This document shows positions 56,243 to 64,000 of a stretch of DNA of 64,000 nucleotides, piece by piece (the stretch's first letter is position 1; every line of letters starts with the position of its first letter). A model generated the notes under the pieces. The model was not told the DNA's origin and ran no database searches. It worked only from the letters and a program-made list of their open reading frames with translations. Source of the stretch: WLJO01 sp032117595 (GTDB lineage Bacteria > Actinomycetota > Acidimicrobiia > Acidimicrobiales > Ilumatobacteraceae); NCBI GenBank assembly GCA_032117595.1, contig JAULYZ010000004.1, positions 1 through 64,000 on the forward strand. Reading direction: 5' to 3'. Made by a program: the position numbers and the translations under genes.

Positions 56243-57076
56243 GTGCTCCCGAACGATCCGCACGTTCTGGTCGTCGTCGTCGAGTGCACTGTCGGGAACG
56301 CTGAGTTGGTGAGCGACCTTCTCTGGTCGCTCGGCGCCGGTGCGATCGAGGAACGCGCGTCGGGAACGGTCGTCGAGTTGCGCTCCAGTTTCGGCGATGA
56401 CCACCAAGCCGTGTCGGACCATCTTGCGGAGCACTTGGTCGATGTTGGGTGTACGTGGCGCCTCGAGGAGGTTGACCCGACTGTGTCCGAGAGGTGGCGT
56501 TCGTTCGTGGGGACGACTCTCGTCGACGACCTGATCTCGGTTCGCCCATCGTGGATCGTGCCGTCGAGCGAGGCCCGACCGATCGAACTGGTCATCGAAC
56601 CCGGCTCGACCTTCGGCCTCGGTAATCATCCGACCACTGTGGCCTCGATCCGTGCGCTTCGCCGGGGGCTTCGCTCGGGCGACGCCGTTCTCGATGTCGG
56701 GACCGGTAGCGGGGTGCTGGCGATCGCTGCCGTTCGCCTCGGGGCCGCTCATGCCCATGGCGTGGACATCACGCCAGCGAGCCTGCAGGTAGTGGCGGAC
56801 AATGCGGCCCGGAACTCGGTGGCAGGGCGCGTCAGCGTGAGCACGTCGGCGCTCGCTTCGCTGAACGGTGATCGTTTCGACGTCGTGGTGGCGAACATCC
56901 TCGGCCCGACCCTCATCGAGCTTGCTCCCGAGCTGGTGCGCCTGACCGGCCGGTTGCTGGTGCTCAGCGGTCTGCTCGTCGAGCGGTACGAGCACTTGCT
57001 CGAACACATGCATCCGCTCCGGCTCGAGGCAGTCGAGACAGTCGATGGTTGGGTAGCGCTCAGCCTCGTGCGATGA
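56243..57076 (+). CDS. prmA: ribosomal protein L11 methyltransferase-like
   Basis: A 277-residue methyltransferase of the PrmA family: N-terminal substrate domain (LVSDLLWSLGAGAIEERASG), SAM-binding LDVGTGSGVLAIAAVRLGA, HGVDITPASLQVV, and VVANILGPTLIELAPELVRL (NIxxxxL motif). PrmA trimethylates ribosomal protein L11; the family also includes other protein methyltransferases. GTG 56243 chosen because the frame opening further upstream lies inside the carbonic anhydrase gene. Its last 17 bp overlap the convergent sugar kinase gene. Confidence 0.85.
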   Translation: MLPNDPHVLVVVVECTVGNAELVSDLLWSLGAGAIEERASGTVVELRSSFGDDHQAVSDHLAEHLVDVGCTWRLEEVDPTVSERWRSFVGTTLVDDLISVRPSWIVPSSEARPIELVIEPGSTFGLGNHPTTVASIRALRRGLRSGDAVLDVGTGSGVLAIAAVRLGAAHAHGVDITPASLQVVADNAARNSVAGRVSVSTSALASLNGDRFDVVVANILGPTLIELAPELVRLTGRLLVLSGLLVERYEHLLEHMHPLRLEAVETVDGWVALSLVR

Positions 57077-57929
57077 GCCAGTCGATCGCAGATCGTTCGG
57101 GGAGCGACGGGACAGCACCATGAGCAAGGGTGGCGAGGGCCCCGGCGGCACTAGCGCGGGTGAGTGACTCCTCGAGAGACAGTCCCTCTGCGAGGGCGGC
57201 GGCCAGAGCGCCGCAGAAGGCGTCGCCCGCTGCGACGGTATCGACGGCCTCGACGGCGAACGCTGGTATCTGTCGGGTCTCACCGCTGCGCACGACCCGG
57301 CAACCACGATCGCCCTCGGTGATGACGAGACAGGGCACCTTCGAGACATCCCCGAGCAAGGGATATTCATGCTCGTTCGGCACGAGGATGTCGACGAGGC
57401 TGAGAACCCTTGAGGAGATGGTGCGGGCCGGAGCGGGGTTGAGGATCGTCGTGGCCCCTGCCGAGCGGCCGAGGCGGAACGCCGTCTCGATGGCGTGGTC
57501 GGGCACCTCGTGCTGTGCAAGGACCACGCGTGCACCTGCGATGAGTCGCTCTGCCGCGTTGACCACTGCTGGATCGACCGAAGCGTTGGCACCGGGGACC
57601 ACAATGATCAGGTTCGCCCCGTCGTCGCCGACGCCGATGACAGCACGGCCCGTCGGTGTACCGGGGACCGTCACGAGTCCGGCCGTGTTGATCCCGTCGT
57701 CAACGGCGACCTGGCGCAGTGAACGTCCGGCGTCGTCGTTGCCCACAGCGCCGATGAACGAGACTGTGGCCCCGGCGCGGGCAGCGGCGACCGCTTGGTT
57801 GAGGCCCTTGCCCCCGGCTGCCTCGACGAAGCCGTGCCCGATCACGGTCTCGCCGGGCGTGGGCAGGCGTTCGGTCAGCGCAATGAGATCGAGGTTCGCG
57901 CTCCCGACAACACAGACCGCTCCGCCCAC
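57060..57929 (-). CDS. ribokinase-family (PfkB) carbohydrate kinase
   Basis: A 289-residue PfkB-fold kinase, most like ribokinase: AAGGKGLNQAVAAARAGATV (sugar-binding GG), IVVPGANASVD, LVITEGDRGCRVV and the catalytic DTVAAGDAFCGALAAAL, where the usual DTTGAGDAF has Ala for Gly but keeps the catalytic Asp. It phosphorylates a sugar or nucleoside on O5 or similar; the exact substrate is unknown. GTG 57929 lies 1 bp after the upstream enoyl-CoA hydratase stop (TGACGTG), so the two are coupled. Confidence 0.9.
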   Translation of the reverse strand: MGGAVCVVGSANLDLIALTERLPTPGETVIGHGFVEAAGGKGLNQAVAAARAGATVSFIGAVGNDDAGRSLRQVAVDDGINTAGLVTVPGTPTGRAVIGVGDDGANLIIVVPGANASVDPAVVNAAERLIAGARVVLAQHEVPDHAIETAFRLGRSAGATTILNPAPARTISSRVLSLVDILVPNEHEYPLLGDVSKVPCLVITEGDRGCRVVRSGETRQIPAFAVEAVDTVAAGDAFCGALAAALAEGLSLEESLTRASAAGALATLAHGAVPSLPERSAIDWLIARG

Positions 57930-57930
57930 G

Positions 57931-58743
57931 TCAGTGCGACTCCGGTCGGAAGATCGGCGCGCGCTTCTCGCGGAAGGCTGCGACTGCCTCGTGGTGCTCG
58001 GGCGAGGAGAAGCATTCCTCGAGGGCAGCAAGTTCGCGCTGCTGGACGAGGCGCAGATCGGTCTCGACGGCGTTCTGGGTGAGCAGCTCTTTGGTGAGAC
58101 GCAGCTGACGATCCGGATTCGCTGCGTACGTGCGCGCCACGTCCATTGCGCTGTCGATCAGGTGCTCAGGTTCGCTCACGCGGTCGACGAGGCCGAGGAC
58201 GTGTGCCTCCTCTGCGGTCACCAGGCGCCCCGAGAGACAGAGGTCGCTGGCCCGGCCGAAGCCCATCCGGGCGACGAGCCAGCGCGTCGATGCAAGTTCA
58301 GGCACCAGACCCATCTTGATAAAGCCCGTCCCGAGTTTCGCCGAGCGCGCGGCAACGATCTGATCCACCGGGAGGATCTGGGTGAGGCCCACCCCGATGG
58401 CGGCACCGTTCACCGCGGCGACGATCGGCTTTGAGCTGCGGATGAGCGACACCCAGTCAACGCCAGCGGGCATCCCGGCCTGTTCGTCGGCCGCCTCAGC
58501 GTCGCTCCGTGAGCCCGACATCCGTTTCTGAAACACGGCCTCGGTATCAGCCCCGGCGCAGAACCCGCGCCCCGCCCCGGTGATCACGATCGCTCCGATT
58601 CGCGGGTCCCGATTCGCCGACTCGATCGCGTGGGCCTGTTCGCCAGCCATGACCGGGGTCCAGGCGTTCATCCGATCGGGCCGGTTGAGGGTGATCAGCA
58701 GGACCTCGCCCCGGGTCTCGGTGAGGATCTGTTCGTAGGTCAC
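57931..58743 (-). CDS. enoyl-CoA hydratase/isomerase family protein, second
   Basis: A 270-residue crotonase: CAGADTEAVFQ and AAVNGAAIGVGLTQILPVDQ oxyanion motifs. The first catalytic Glu position reads Thr (GVGLTQI instead of GGxxE), and the second region is MGLVPELASTRWL, which still has a Glu, so it may be an isomerase, a specialised hydratase, or a different crotonase reaction. GTG 58743 start. Followed 1 bp later by the ribokinase gene. Confidence 0.88.
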   Translation of the reverse strand: MTYEQILTETRGEVLLITLNRPDRMNAWTPVMAGEQAHAIESANRDPRIGAIVITGAGRGFCAGADTEAVFQKRMSGSRSDAEAADEQAGMPAGVDWVSLIRSSKPIVAAVNGAAIGVGLTQILPVDQIVAARSAKLGTGFIKMGLVPELASTRWLVARMGFGRASDLCLSGRLVTAEEAHVLGLVDRVSEPEHLIDSAMDVARTYAANPDRQLRLTKELLTQNAVETDLRLVQQRELAALEECFSSPEHHEAVAAFREKRAPIFRPESH

Positions 58744-58822
58744 GTGGCCCCCTGTGTGTGTCCGGCGATTCGCGCTCGTGCGTGGCGAACCGTATCAATC
58801 GGCATCGGCGCAGGGGCAGTCC

Positions 58823-59878
58823 TCAGCGGAGCGCAGCCCGCATCGGCGTGACATCGAAGCGCTCGAACGCCGGGAGGTAGCGGGTGACGGCCTCGCGCCG
58901 GAACTGCTCGCAGAGGTCTGGCCTGAAGAAGCGTGCCCCTTCTCGCACTACGTAGTTGAGGATGAAGAAGCGATACGTCTCGGGGATGAAGTCGACCTCG
59001 GCATCGGAGAGCGGAAAGACTTCGTGATACGCAGAAAGGAAGCGTTGGAACTGGGGCTCCACGAGGGTGTGGGGGCTGTAGGTCCAGTGCGTGCGATCAC
59101 CGGTGCGGCTCGAGACACGCGAACAGAAGTAGAAGTCCATGAGTCGCGGTTCGATCCGGAACCAGTCGTAGTCCCAGCGACTGAACAGGCGGAACGATCC
59201 GTCCGGCTGCTGGTCAACCGAGAAGTTGCCGAGATTCCAGTCGATGAGCACCGGGATCCGACGCCAGTAGTCGTAGCGAATGCGCTCGAGGGTCATGAGG
59301 AACTCGTGGGTATGGCGATGCAGTCGGCCGACTTGTTCTGCGGCGAGGCCAAAGTTCCGCGGGGCGAAGGGGCTCTCGAGGAGTTCCAGCAGATGGATGG
59401 CGTCGGACTTGATCGACTTCGAGGAGGGTGGCAGCCGGTCCACGATGGAGTCGCACGCACGGTGGAATTCGGCGATCTCGCGGCCGAAGTTCTCGACGAG
59501 TTCGTTGGTGAGGACACGGGGGAGAGCAGTCCGTCGCTCGACCTCGTTGTAGAAGGCCACCCAGAGCGTGCCGTCGTACCACGTGAACGGTCGCTCACCG
59601 ATCGTCAGGACATCGGCGAGCATGCCCTCGAATCGAGTACCGCGCAGTGCGACCGCGCAGGCATGGAGTCGATCGTGATCCTCGGCAAAGAGGAAGTACG
59701 AGCCGTAATTCGAGACCTTCGCGATGACGGCCGAGTCGTCCTCGAGGCCCACCCGGAACACATGGTTCGTCGACACGAATGCCGACACCTCGGTGATCTG
59801 TCGGATCCGGCGGGGGTCACCCGACGACGCCCAGGCGGCGATCAGTGCTGCCTCGTGTTGGTCGGCCGGGCGTTCCAT
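58823..59878 (-). CDS. aminoglycoside/choline-phosphotransferase-fold kinase
   Basis: A 351-residue protein resembling small-molecule kinases of the APH/choline kinase fold. VIAKVSNYGSYFLFAEDHDR is a lysine-containing ATP lobe; IPVLIDWNLGNFSV recalls the HxDxxxxN catalytic loop (Asp and Asn present, His replaced by Leu), and RWDYDWFRIEPRLMDFYF carries the metal Asp. A small-molecule phosphate transfer is likely, but the missing His means activity is not certain. It lies 57 bp downstream of the giant repeat protein, same strand. Confidence 0.8.
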   Translation of the reverse strand: MERPADQHEAALIAAWASSGDPRRIRQITEVSAFVSTNHVFRVGLEDDSAVIAKVSNYGSYFLFAEDHDRLHACAVALRGTRFEGMLADVLTIGERPFTWYDGTLWVAFYNEVERRTALPRVLTNELVENFGREIAEFHRACDSIVDRLPPSSKSIKSDAIHLLELLESPFAPRNFGLAAEQVGRLHRHTHEFLMTLERIRYDYWRRIPVLIDWNLGNFSVDQQPDGSFRLFSRWDYDWFRIEPRLMDFYFCSRVSSRTGDRTHWTYSPHTLVEPQFQRFLSAYHEVFPLSDAEVDFIPETYRFFILNYVVREGARFFRPDLCEQFRREAVTRYLPAFERFDVTPMRAALR

Positions 59879-59935
59879 GTCCCGTATTGTGGCCGAGCCC
59901 TGTGCTGTGTAGGGGACACGTCTGTGCCCGTGGCG

Positions 59936-62900
59936 TCAGACGCAGATCTTGTATCCCTTGGCCCCGAAGCAGAACCTGTCGCTCCCACTGTCGTAGGAGA
60001 CGCCGTAGGTCCCGAGATAGTTCCAGTCCCCACCGAGGCCGAGGTACGCCTTGGCCTGGAGATCGAAGCTGAGGCTGACCGACGCGCTGAGCGGTGAGGA
60101 GTCGACCTTGACCGTTACCGAGACGTTACCGCTGACCGTTCCCTTGAGCCCACCCCAAGAGTCGCCGGTCTTGCCGCTCTCGGAGAAGGAGTCGGAGTAT
60201 GTCTTGGAGTAGTCGAATCCCCAGTCCTCGCCGATCGGGATGTCGCTGAAGCTCCACGTCTTGCCCGCCTTCTTGTAGTCGAAGGCGAAGGTCGCATCGA
60301 CATCGCCGAGACACGATGTGGTGATGCACATGTAGAAGTTCATACCCGCAGTGATGGTCCCGAGGGCGCCGAGGCCGATGCTCGATGACCCAGCGAAGGA
60401 CAGACTCGTCCACTCCGGTGACCAACTCTTGCGCAGCGAGTAGCGGCCACCCTTGGCAACCGGCGGCTCCCCGAACGCGTCGGCGGCACCGTTGATGAAC
60501 TTGAACAGGCCTCCGGTGTTCCCCGAGATGGTGAGGGAGAACAAGGGGTCGGTGAGCCACTTCTTGCACCCGAAGATCGGTACGACGCAGGTGGGGTTCT
60601 TCCTGATTCCGTAACCGACCCTGACCCCGAGTTGGTCGACGAGTGCCGACCTCTTCGGGAGGTCGGCCGTGGCCGAGAAGTCCCAGCCAAGTGGTGCACC
60701 GGCCGCAGACGCGAACGAGCCGGTCAGTCCGAACTTCAGCCCGAACAGATTGATGTCGCCCGAGGCCGTGTACGACGTGAACGCGGTCCCGATGCCCTCG
60801 GCGTTGACGCTCATCGTCGCCGAGAGTCCCTTGCCGAGGTCGATACGGCCGTCGCCCTTTGCGGTGCAGAGGGGTCCGGTCGGCAGTGCTCGGCATCCAC
60901 CCGTCACGGTGATTCCGTTGTTGTTGCCGAGCTTGAGGTAGCCGTTGAGGCTGAAGTACGGCGCCGGGTTCCATCCACCAGCGCCCCACATGAGCTTGTA
61001 GCGGAACTGGATGCTCCCCGTGGAGTCATCCGTCTCGGAGATGTCCCAGCCGTAGAACGACGGCAGCTTGGCCGGCCCCGTGGGGTTGGGGTTGAAGGCG
61101 AGGTAATAGTCGCGTTTGACGCCGAGGAACTTCGCCTTCTCGGCAATGACGACCCCTGCGGGGACGTCGTAGATACCCACGCTGCAGCCGACTGCTGAGG
61201 CCGAGATGCTCAGGTAGTTCACCTCGAGCACACCAACCCCGGGCGGGAACGAGATGATGGGCGAGTCGTTGTCGGGCGTGCCGACCGTCACCTGGAGGCA
61301 CGGGCTGCTGGCCGACAGGTTCACCACGAAGGTGGCTGGTTGCGGGAGTCCGTCGGACGCACCGAGGTACTCGAGGAGTTTGGAGGGGAGGGTTCCGTTC
61401 CCCGCAAGGCCCACGCCGATGAACGGGTACTCGGGATACATCGACAACTGGATCGAGAAACGATCGAGGTCGAAGTCCTTGACGCCCAACATGTCTGGCC
61501 AGACCGGCCTGCCCTCGAGCCCCGAACCGGTGAGCGATGCGCTGTACTCGAATCCTCCGTCGACCAGTTTTGCGATCGCCATCTCGAGGGCGACTCCCAC
61601 GGCTGCATTGCTCCCGAACTTGATGGTGCCGCTCGCGCCGACGAAGGCCTCGAACGACAGACCCGGTGCGCTCTCGTTGAAGCGGACACCTGCCGAGAAT
61701 CCCTCGAACGTTGTCTTCACATAGGGGATGTCGGGCAGTTCGAGCGGTGTCCGGAACTGGGCCTTCACCTCGGTGGCACCATTGCTCGTCATCGTGGCGA
61801 TGGCGGCGACCTCACCATCCTTGGTCCCGAACTTGCGCTGGATGTAGCTCGGGAGGCGCATGGAGCCGGTGAAGACCCAAGCGTTGTCGGTGAGCTGTTT
61901 GGGTTCCCCGAGAATGTTGGCGCTCACCGGGGATCCCTTGCCCGTGACGAAGGTCGCGGTCAGCATCGACGCCTCGCCGATCACGCGCTTGGTGGGAAGG
62001 CGCATCGTGAGCATGGAGCCGCCGTCGAGGTACCACACGGTCACCGATGGGGGATTGAACCCGCCGAGATAGGGAACGTCGACATGCGACTTCCCGGTGA
62101 CGACGATGTCCCACCCGCCGTTCGCGGCGCCGGACGGCAGGGTCACGTCGGTGTCGGTCGCCCCGTAGACATCGTCCTTGTATGCCATTCGCAGACGCCC
62201 GTCGCGGATCGTGGCGAGCGTTCCAGCCGGGAAGGTCGCATCCACATTCACGAGGCCCCGTGCAAGGTCGATGGTCGCCTGGTACGCCATTCCGGTCTGT
62301 GCCGGCACGACGTTGCCCACCACTGCAGCAAGCCCTGTGGAGCCGGCGTCAGCATCGAGACGCGCAAACGGTCCGGCGCCCTGTGCACACATCTTGGGTG
62401 ACCCCATGGTGGGGCACGTGTCGGTGAAGGTGACCAGTGCACCGGCGTTGAACGTGAACTTGCTCGTGATGAGGGTGGTCGCTGTGGACTTTCCGGTGAG
62501 GGTCCAGGAGATGACACCGTTGGCGGCGGTTACCGACCCGGCGAGGTTGGAGACGATGATCGCCTTGGCCCCGAGGCCAATGGTGATGTTCTGGCCGGTG
62601 GCGGACGGAGCAACCGTCCAGTTGAGCGGGTCGGTGTAGGTGACCTTCGCGTTGAACGTGGTGGAGTTGCCGACCTTCACCGTGGCGGTCCCGCTGTAGG
62701 GCGTCTGCGGCACCGGTGCAACGGTGGTTCCCGGCGCGGACGTACTTGCCGACGGTGTTGTGCTCGATGTGGGCGTCGTCGTCGTGGTGGACGTCGTCGT
62801 GCTCGCGGTGCTGGTGGTCTGAGGTGTGAGGTTCGTGAGGACGAGGCCGAACAGCTTCACGGTTCCGGCTCGCGAGAAATCGGTACCCCCGATGGGAGCA

Positions 62901-64000
62901 TCCGGTGGAGCCGTCACCGGTCGTGCAGCCGGGGCGGCTCGGTCGTAGGTGAGCGTGGTGGAGGGGACCGTTCCCACGGTGAAGGTCTCGGCGCTGACGA
63001 GCGTGCCCCTGGGTGTGTTGATTGCGATGGCGCCGGTCGTGGCGCCGGTGGGGACCGTGGCAGTGACTTTGGTGTCCGAGAGCACCTTGACGGTGCCGCT
63101 CGTCTTTCCGTTGAACGACACTGCGGTGGCACCGGTGAATCCACTGCCGTAGAGGGTGACCACGGTGCCGACGGGTCCTACTTCGGGTGCGATCGCCGTG
63201 ATCTGGCCCGCCACGGTGAACGACGCAGTGCTCGTGGTGTTGCCGCCTGCGATGACGGTCACCGGTCCGGTTGCGGCATCGTCGGGGACCGTGACGGACA
63301 GTTCGGTGTCGGAAACGACCGTGAAGTTGTTGCCCTGGTTCGCAGAACTGGTGAACACCACGGCACTCGTATTCGAGAGGAACTGGCCCTTGATGCGAAT
63401 CGTCTTTCCCGGAACGGCCGAGTTCGGGGAGAACTCGCTGATCACCGGCGCCCGCACGAACGAGTCGTCGCTCGTCGCTGACCCTCCGGCCACCGTGATC
63501 GAGATCGGTCCCGGAGTGACCCCCGGAGGGGCTGCGACAACGACGCTCGTGCCGTCGGAGGCTGAGGAGACCACGGTGCCGGCGACGCCGTTGAAGGTGA
63601 CCGAGGCGGCACCCTGAAGGTTCGCGCCCGTGATGGTGACGTTCGTGCCGGGCCCGCCGGCGTTCGGCGAGATGTCGGTGACGGCAGGCGAGGTGACGGT
63701 GAGCCGGTCGTTCGAGGAGCCGTTCGTCTCATCGTTGACGACCGTCACCGTGCCAGAAACAGCATTCGGCCCAAGAACAACTCGAACGGTGTCGTCGGAG
63801 GCGGTCAGCACCGGCATCTCCCGACCTGCGATGCGCACCTTGGTCACCGCCGAGAGGTTCTGCCCCTTGATCGTGAGGGTGTCGCCTGCCCGTGCAGTGG
63901 TGGGCTGGATGGTGAGAACGATGGGGGAGAGTGGCCGGAACGTCGACCCACTGATGATGATGCCGTCGGGTGTCTGAACCGTGACCGCTCCCGTGGTGGC
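59936..64000 (-). CDS. giant IPT/TIG-repeat surface protein, 5' partial
   Basis: The frame is open to the right window edge, so at least 1354 residues are present and the N-terminus, with any signal peptide, lies outside. At least five IPT/TIG immunoglobulin-like repeats run in the N-terminal visible part (such as SPNAGGPGTNVTITGANLQG, SPNSAVPGKTIRIKGQFLS, VGPVGTVVTLYGSGFTGATA), each ending with V.V. strands. A Thr/Ser/Pro linker (TSTASTTTSTTTTTPTSSTT) separates them from about 900 beta-rich residues with a few scattered Cys, ending FCFGAKGYKICV. No membrane helix is visible in the C-terminus. Likely secreted or cell-surface, possibly an adhesin or carbohydrate-binding protein. Function unassigned. 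Confidence 0.85.
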   Translation of the reverse strand, partial: ATTGAVTVQTPDGIIISGSTFRPLSPIVLTIQPTTARAGDTLTIKGQNLSAVTKVRIAGREMPVLTASDDTVRVVLGPNAVSGTVTVVNDETNGSSNDRLTVTSPAVTDISPNAGGPGTNVTITGANLQGAASVTFNGVAGTVVSSASDGTSVVVAAPPGVTPGPISITVAGGSATSDDSFVRAPVISEFSPNSAVPGKTIRIKGQFLSNTSAVVFTSSANQGNNFTVVSDTELSVTVPDDAATGPVTVIAGGNTTSTASFTVAGQITAIAPEVGPVGTVVTLYGSGFTGATAVSFNGKTSGTVKVLSDTKVTATVPTGATTGAIAINTPRGTLVSAETFTVGTVPSTTLTYDRAAPAARPVTAPPDAPIGGTDFSRAGTVKLFGLVLTNLTPQTTSTASTTTSTTTTTPTSSTTPSASTSAPGTTVAPVPQTPYSGTATVKVGNSTTFNAKVTYTDPLNWTVAPSATGQNITIGLGAKAIIVSNLAGSVTAANGVISWTLTGKSTATTLITSKFTFNAGALVTFTDTCPTMGSPKMCAQGAGPFARLDADAGSTGLAAVVGNVVPAQTGMAYQATIDLARGLVNVDATFPAGTLATIRDGRLRMAYKDDVYGATDTDVTLPSGAANGGWDIVVTGKSHVDVPYLGGFNPPSVTVWYLDGGSMLTMRLPTKRVIGEASMLTATFVTGKGSPVSANILGEPKQLTDNAWVFTGSMRLPSYIQRKFGTKDGEVAAIATMTSNGATEVKAQFRTPLELPDIPYVKTTFEGFSAGVRFNESAPGLSFEAFVGASGTIKFGSNAAVGVALEMAIAKLVDGGFEYSASLTGSGLEGRPVWPDMLGVKDFDLDRFSIQLSMYPEYPFIGVGLAGNGTLPSKLLEYLGASDGLPQPATFVVNLSASSPCLQVTVGTPDNDSPIISFPPGVGVLEVNYLSISASAVGCSVGIYDVPAGVVIAEKAKFLGVKRDYYLAFNPNPTGPAKLPSFYGWDISETDDSTGSIQFRYKLMWGAGGWNPAPYFSLNGYLKLGNNNGITVTGGCRALPTGPLCTAKGDGRIDLGKGLSATMSVNAEGIGTAFTSYTASGDINLFGLKFGLTGSFASAAGAPLGWDFSATADLPKRSALVDQLGVRVGYGIRKNPTCVVPIFGCKKWLTDPLFSLTISGNTGGLFKFINGAADAFGEPPVAKGGRYSLRKSWSPEWTSLSFAGSSSIGLGALGTITAGMNFYMCITTSCLGDVDATFAFDYKKAGKTWSFSDIPIGEDWGFDYSKTYSDSFSESGKTGDSWGGLKGTVSGNVSVTVKVDSSPLSASVSLSFDLQAKAYLGLGGDWNYLGTYGVSYDSGSDRFCFGAKGYKICV

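Noticed and set aside
62715..62820. Repetitive GTCGTC/GTGGTG-like run as a separate repeat element
   Set aside because: It encodes the Thr/Ser linker of the IPT protein in frame.

Overview
This is a visibly GC-rich, gene-dense piece of an actinobacterial chromosome. Evidence includes an actinobacterial integration host factor (mihF), a complete Pup-proteasome locus, HelY next to tatC, and a PriA without helicase motifs. Several features (Pup ending in Glu, no pafBC between pafA and tat, very common leaderless starts) make me favour the class Acidimicrobiia, but that is an inference from gene content, not a phylogeny. A run of 17 N inside a P450 gene shows this is a draft or metagenome scaffold. 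No stretch over 300 bases lacks a gene; the longest gap is about 270 bp upstream of mpa. I see no tRNA, rRNA, CRISPR array, insertion sequence or prophage.

Layout. 1-9.3 kb: the end of a pyrimidine operon (carB 3' part, pyrD, pyrF), then mihF, gmk, rpoZ, coaBC, metK and priA. 9.3-16.4 kb: P450 and SDR (divergent), an RsmC-like methyltransferase, def-fmt, a small acidic protein, typA and an eight-cysteine protein. 16.4-20.1 kb: glycolate oxidase glcDEF plus a small helical protein. 20.1-26.6 kb, mostly minus strand: MOSC protein, tkt-tal, FIST protein, a small unknown and a fatty-acid desaturase. 26.6-31.4 kb: TetR regulator divergent from the desaturase with a palindromic operator between them, thioesterase, a permuted NDP-forming acyl-CoA synthetase, and a PBP4-type carboxypeptidase.

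31.4-34.9 kb: a tightly coupled operon of a LON-domain protein, three small membrane proteins, a ubiquitin-like sulfur carrier with a GG terminus (TtuB-like), a TtuA-type tRNA thiolase with all of its known cysteine and histidine ligands, and TrmI (m1A58). This reads as a tRNA T-loop modification module (2-thiolation of position 54 with methylation of A58), known mainly from thermophiles. It ends in a strong bidirectional hairpin. 35-42 kb: ferredoxin, then mpa, dop, pup, prcB, prcA and pafA. 42-49.6 kb: lepB, a glycerophosphodiesterase, tatB-tatC-helY, a stand-alone diacylglycerol-kinase-like C-terminal domain and an M20 amidohydrolase. 49.6-53.3 kb: a tandem ThyX protein whose two halves hold complementary parts of the ThyX motif, an acidic four-cysteine protein, a helical protein, GNAT and NUDIX. 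53.3-64 kb: two enoyl-CoA hydratases, an Arg/Gly-rich putative RNA-binding protein, a gamma carbonic anhydrase-like protein, PrmA, a ribokinase-family sugar kinase, an APH-fold kinase and a giant IPT/TIG-repeat protein that runs off the window.

A shared regulatory theme: at least 21 genes have a TA[C/G]NNT-like -10 hexamer 6-9 nt before the start codon and no Shine-Dalgarno sequence, as expected for leaderless transcripts. Inside operons, neighbours are usually joined by 4-bp ATGA or GTGA overlaps.
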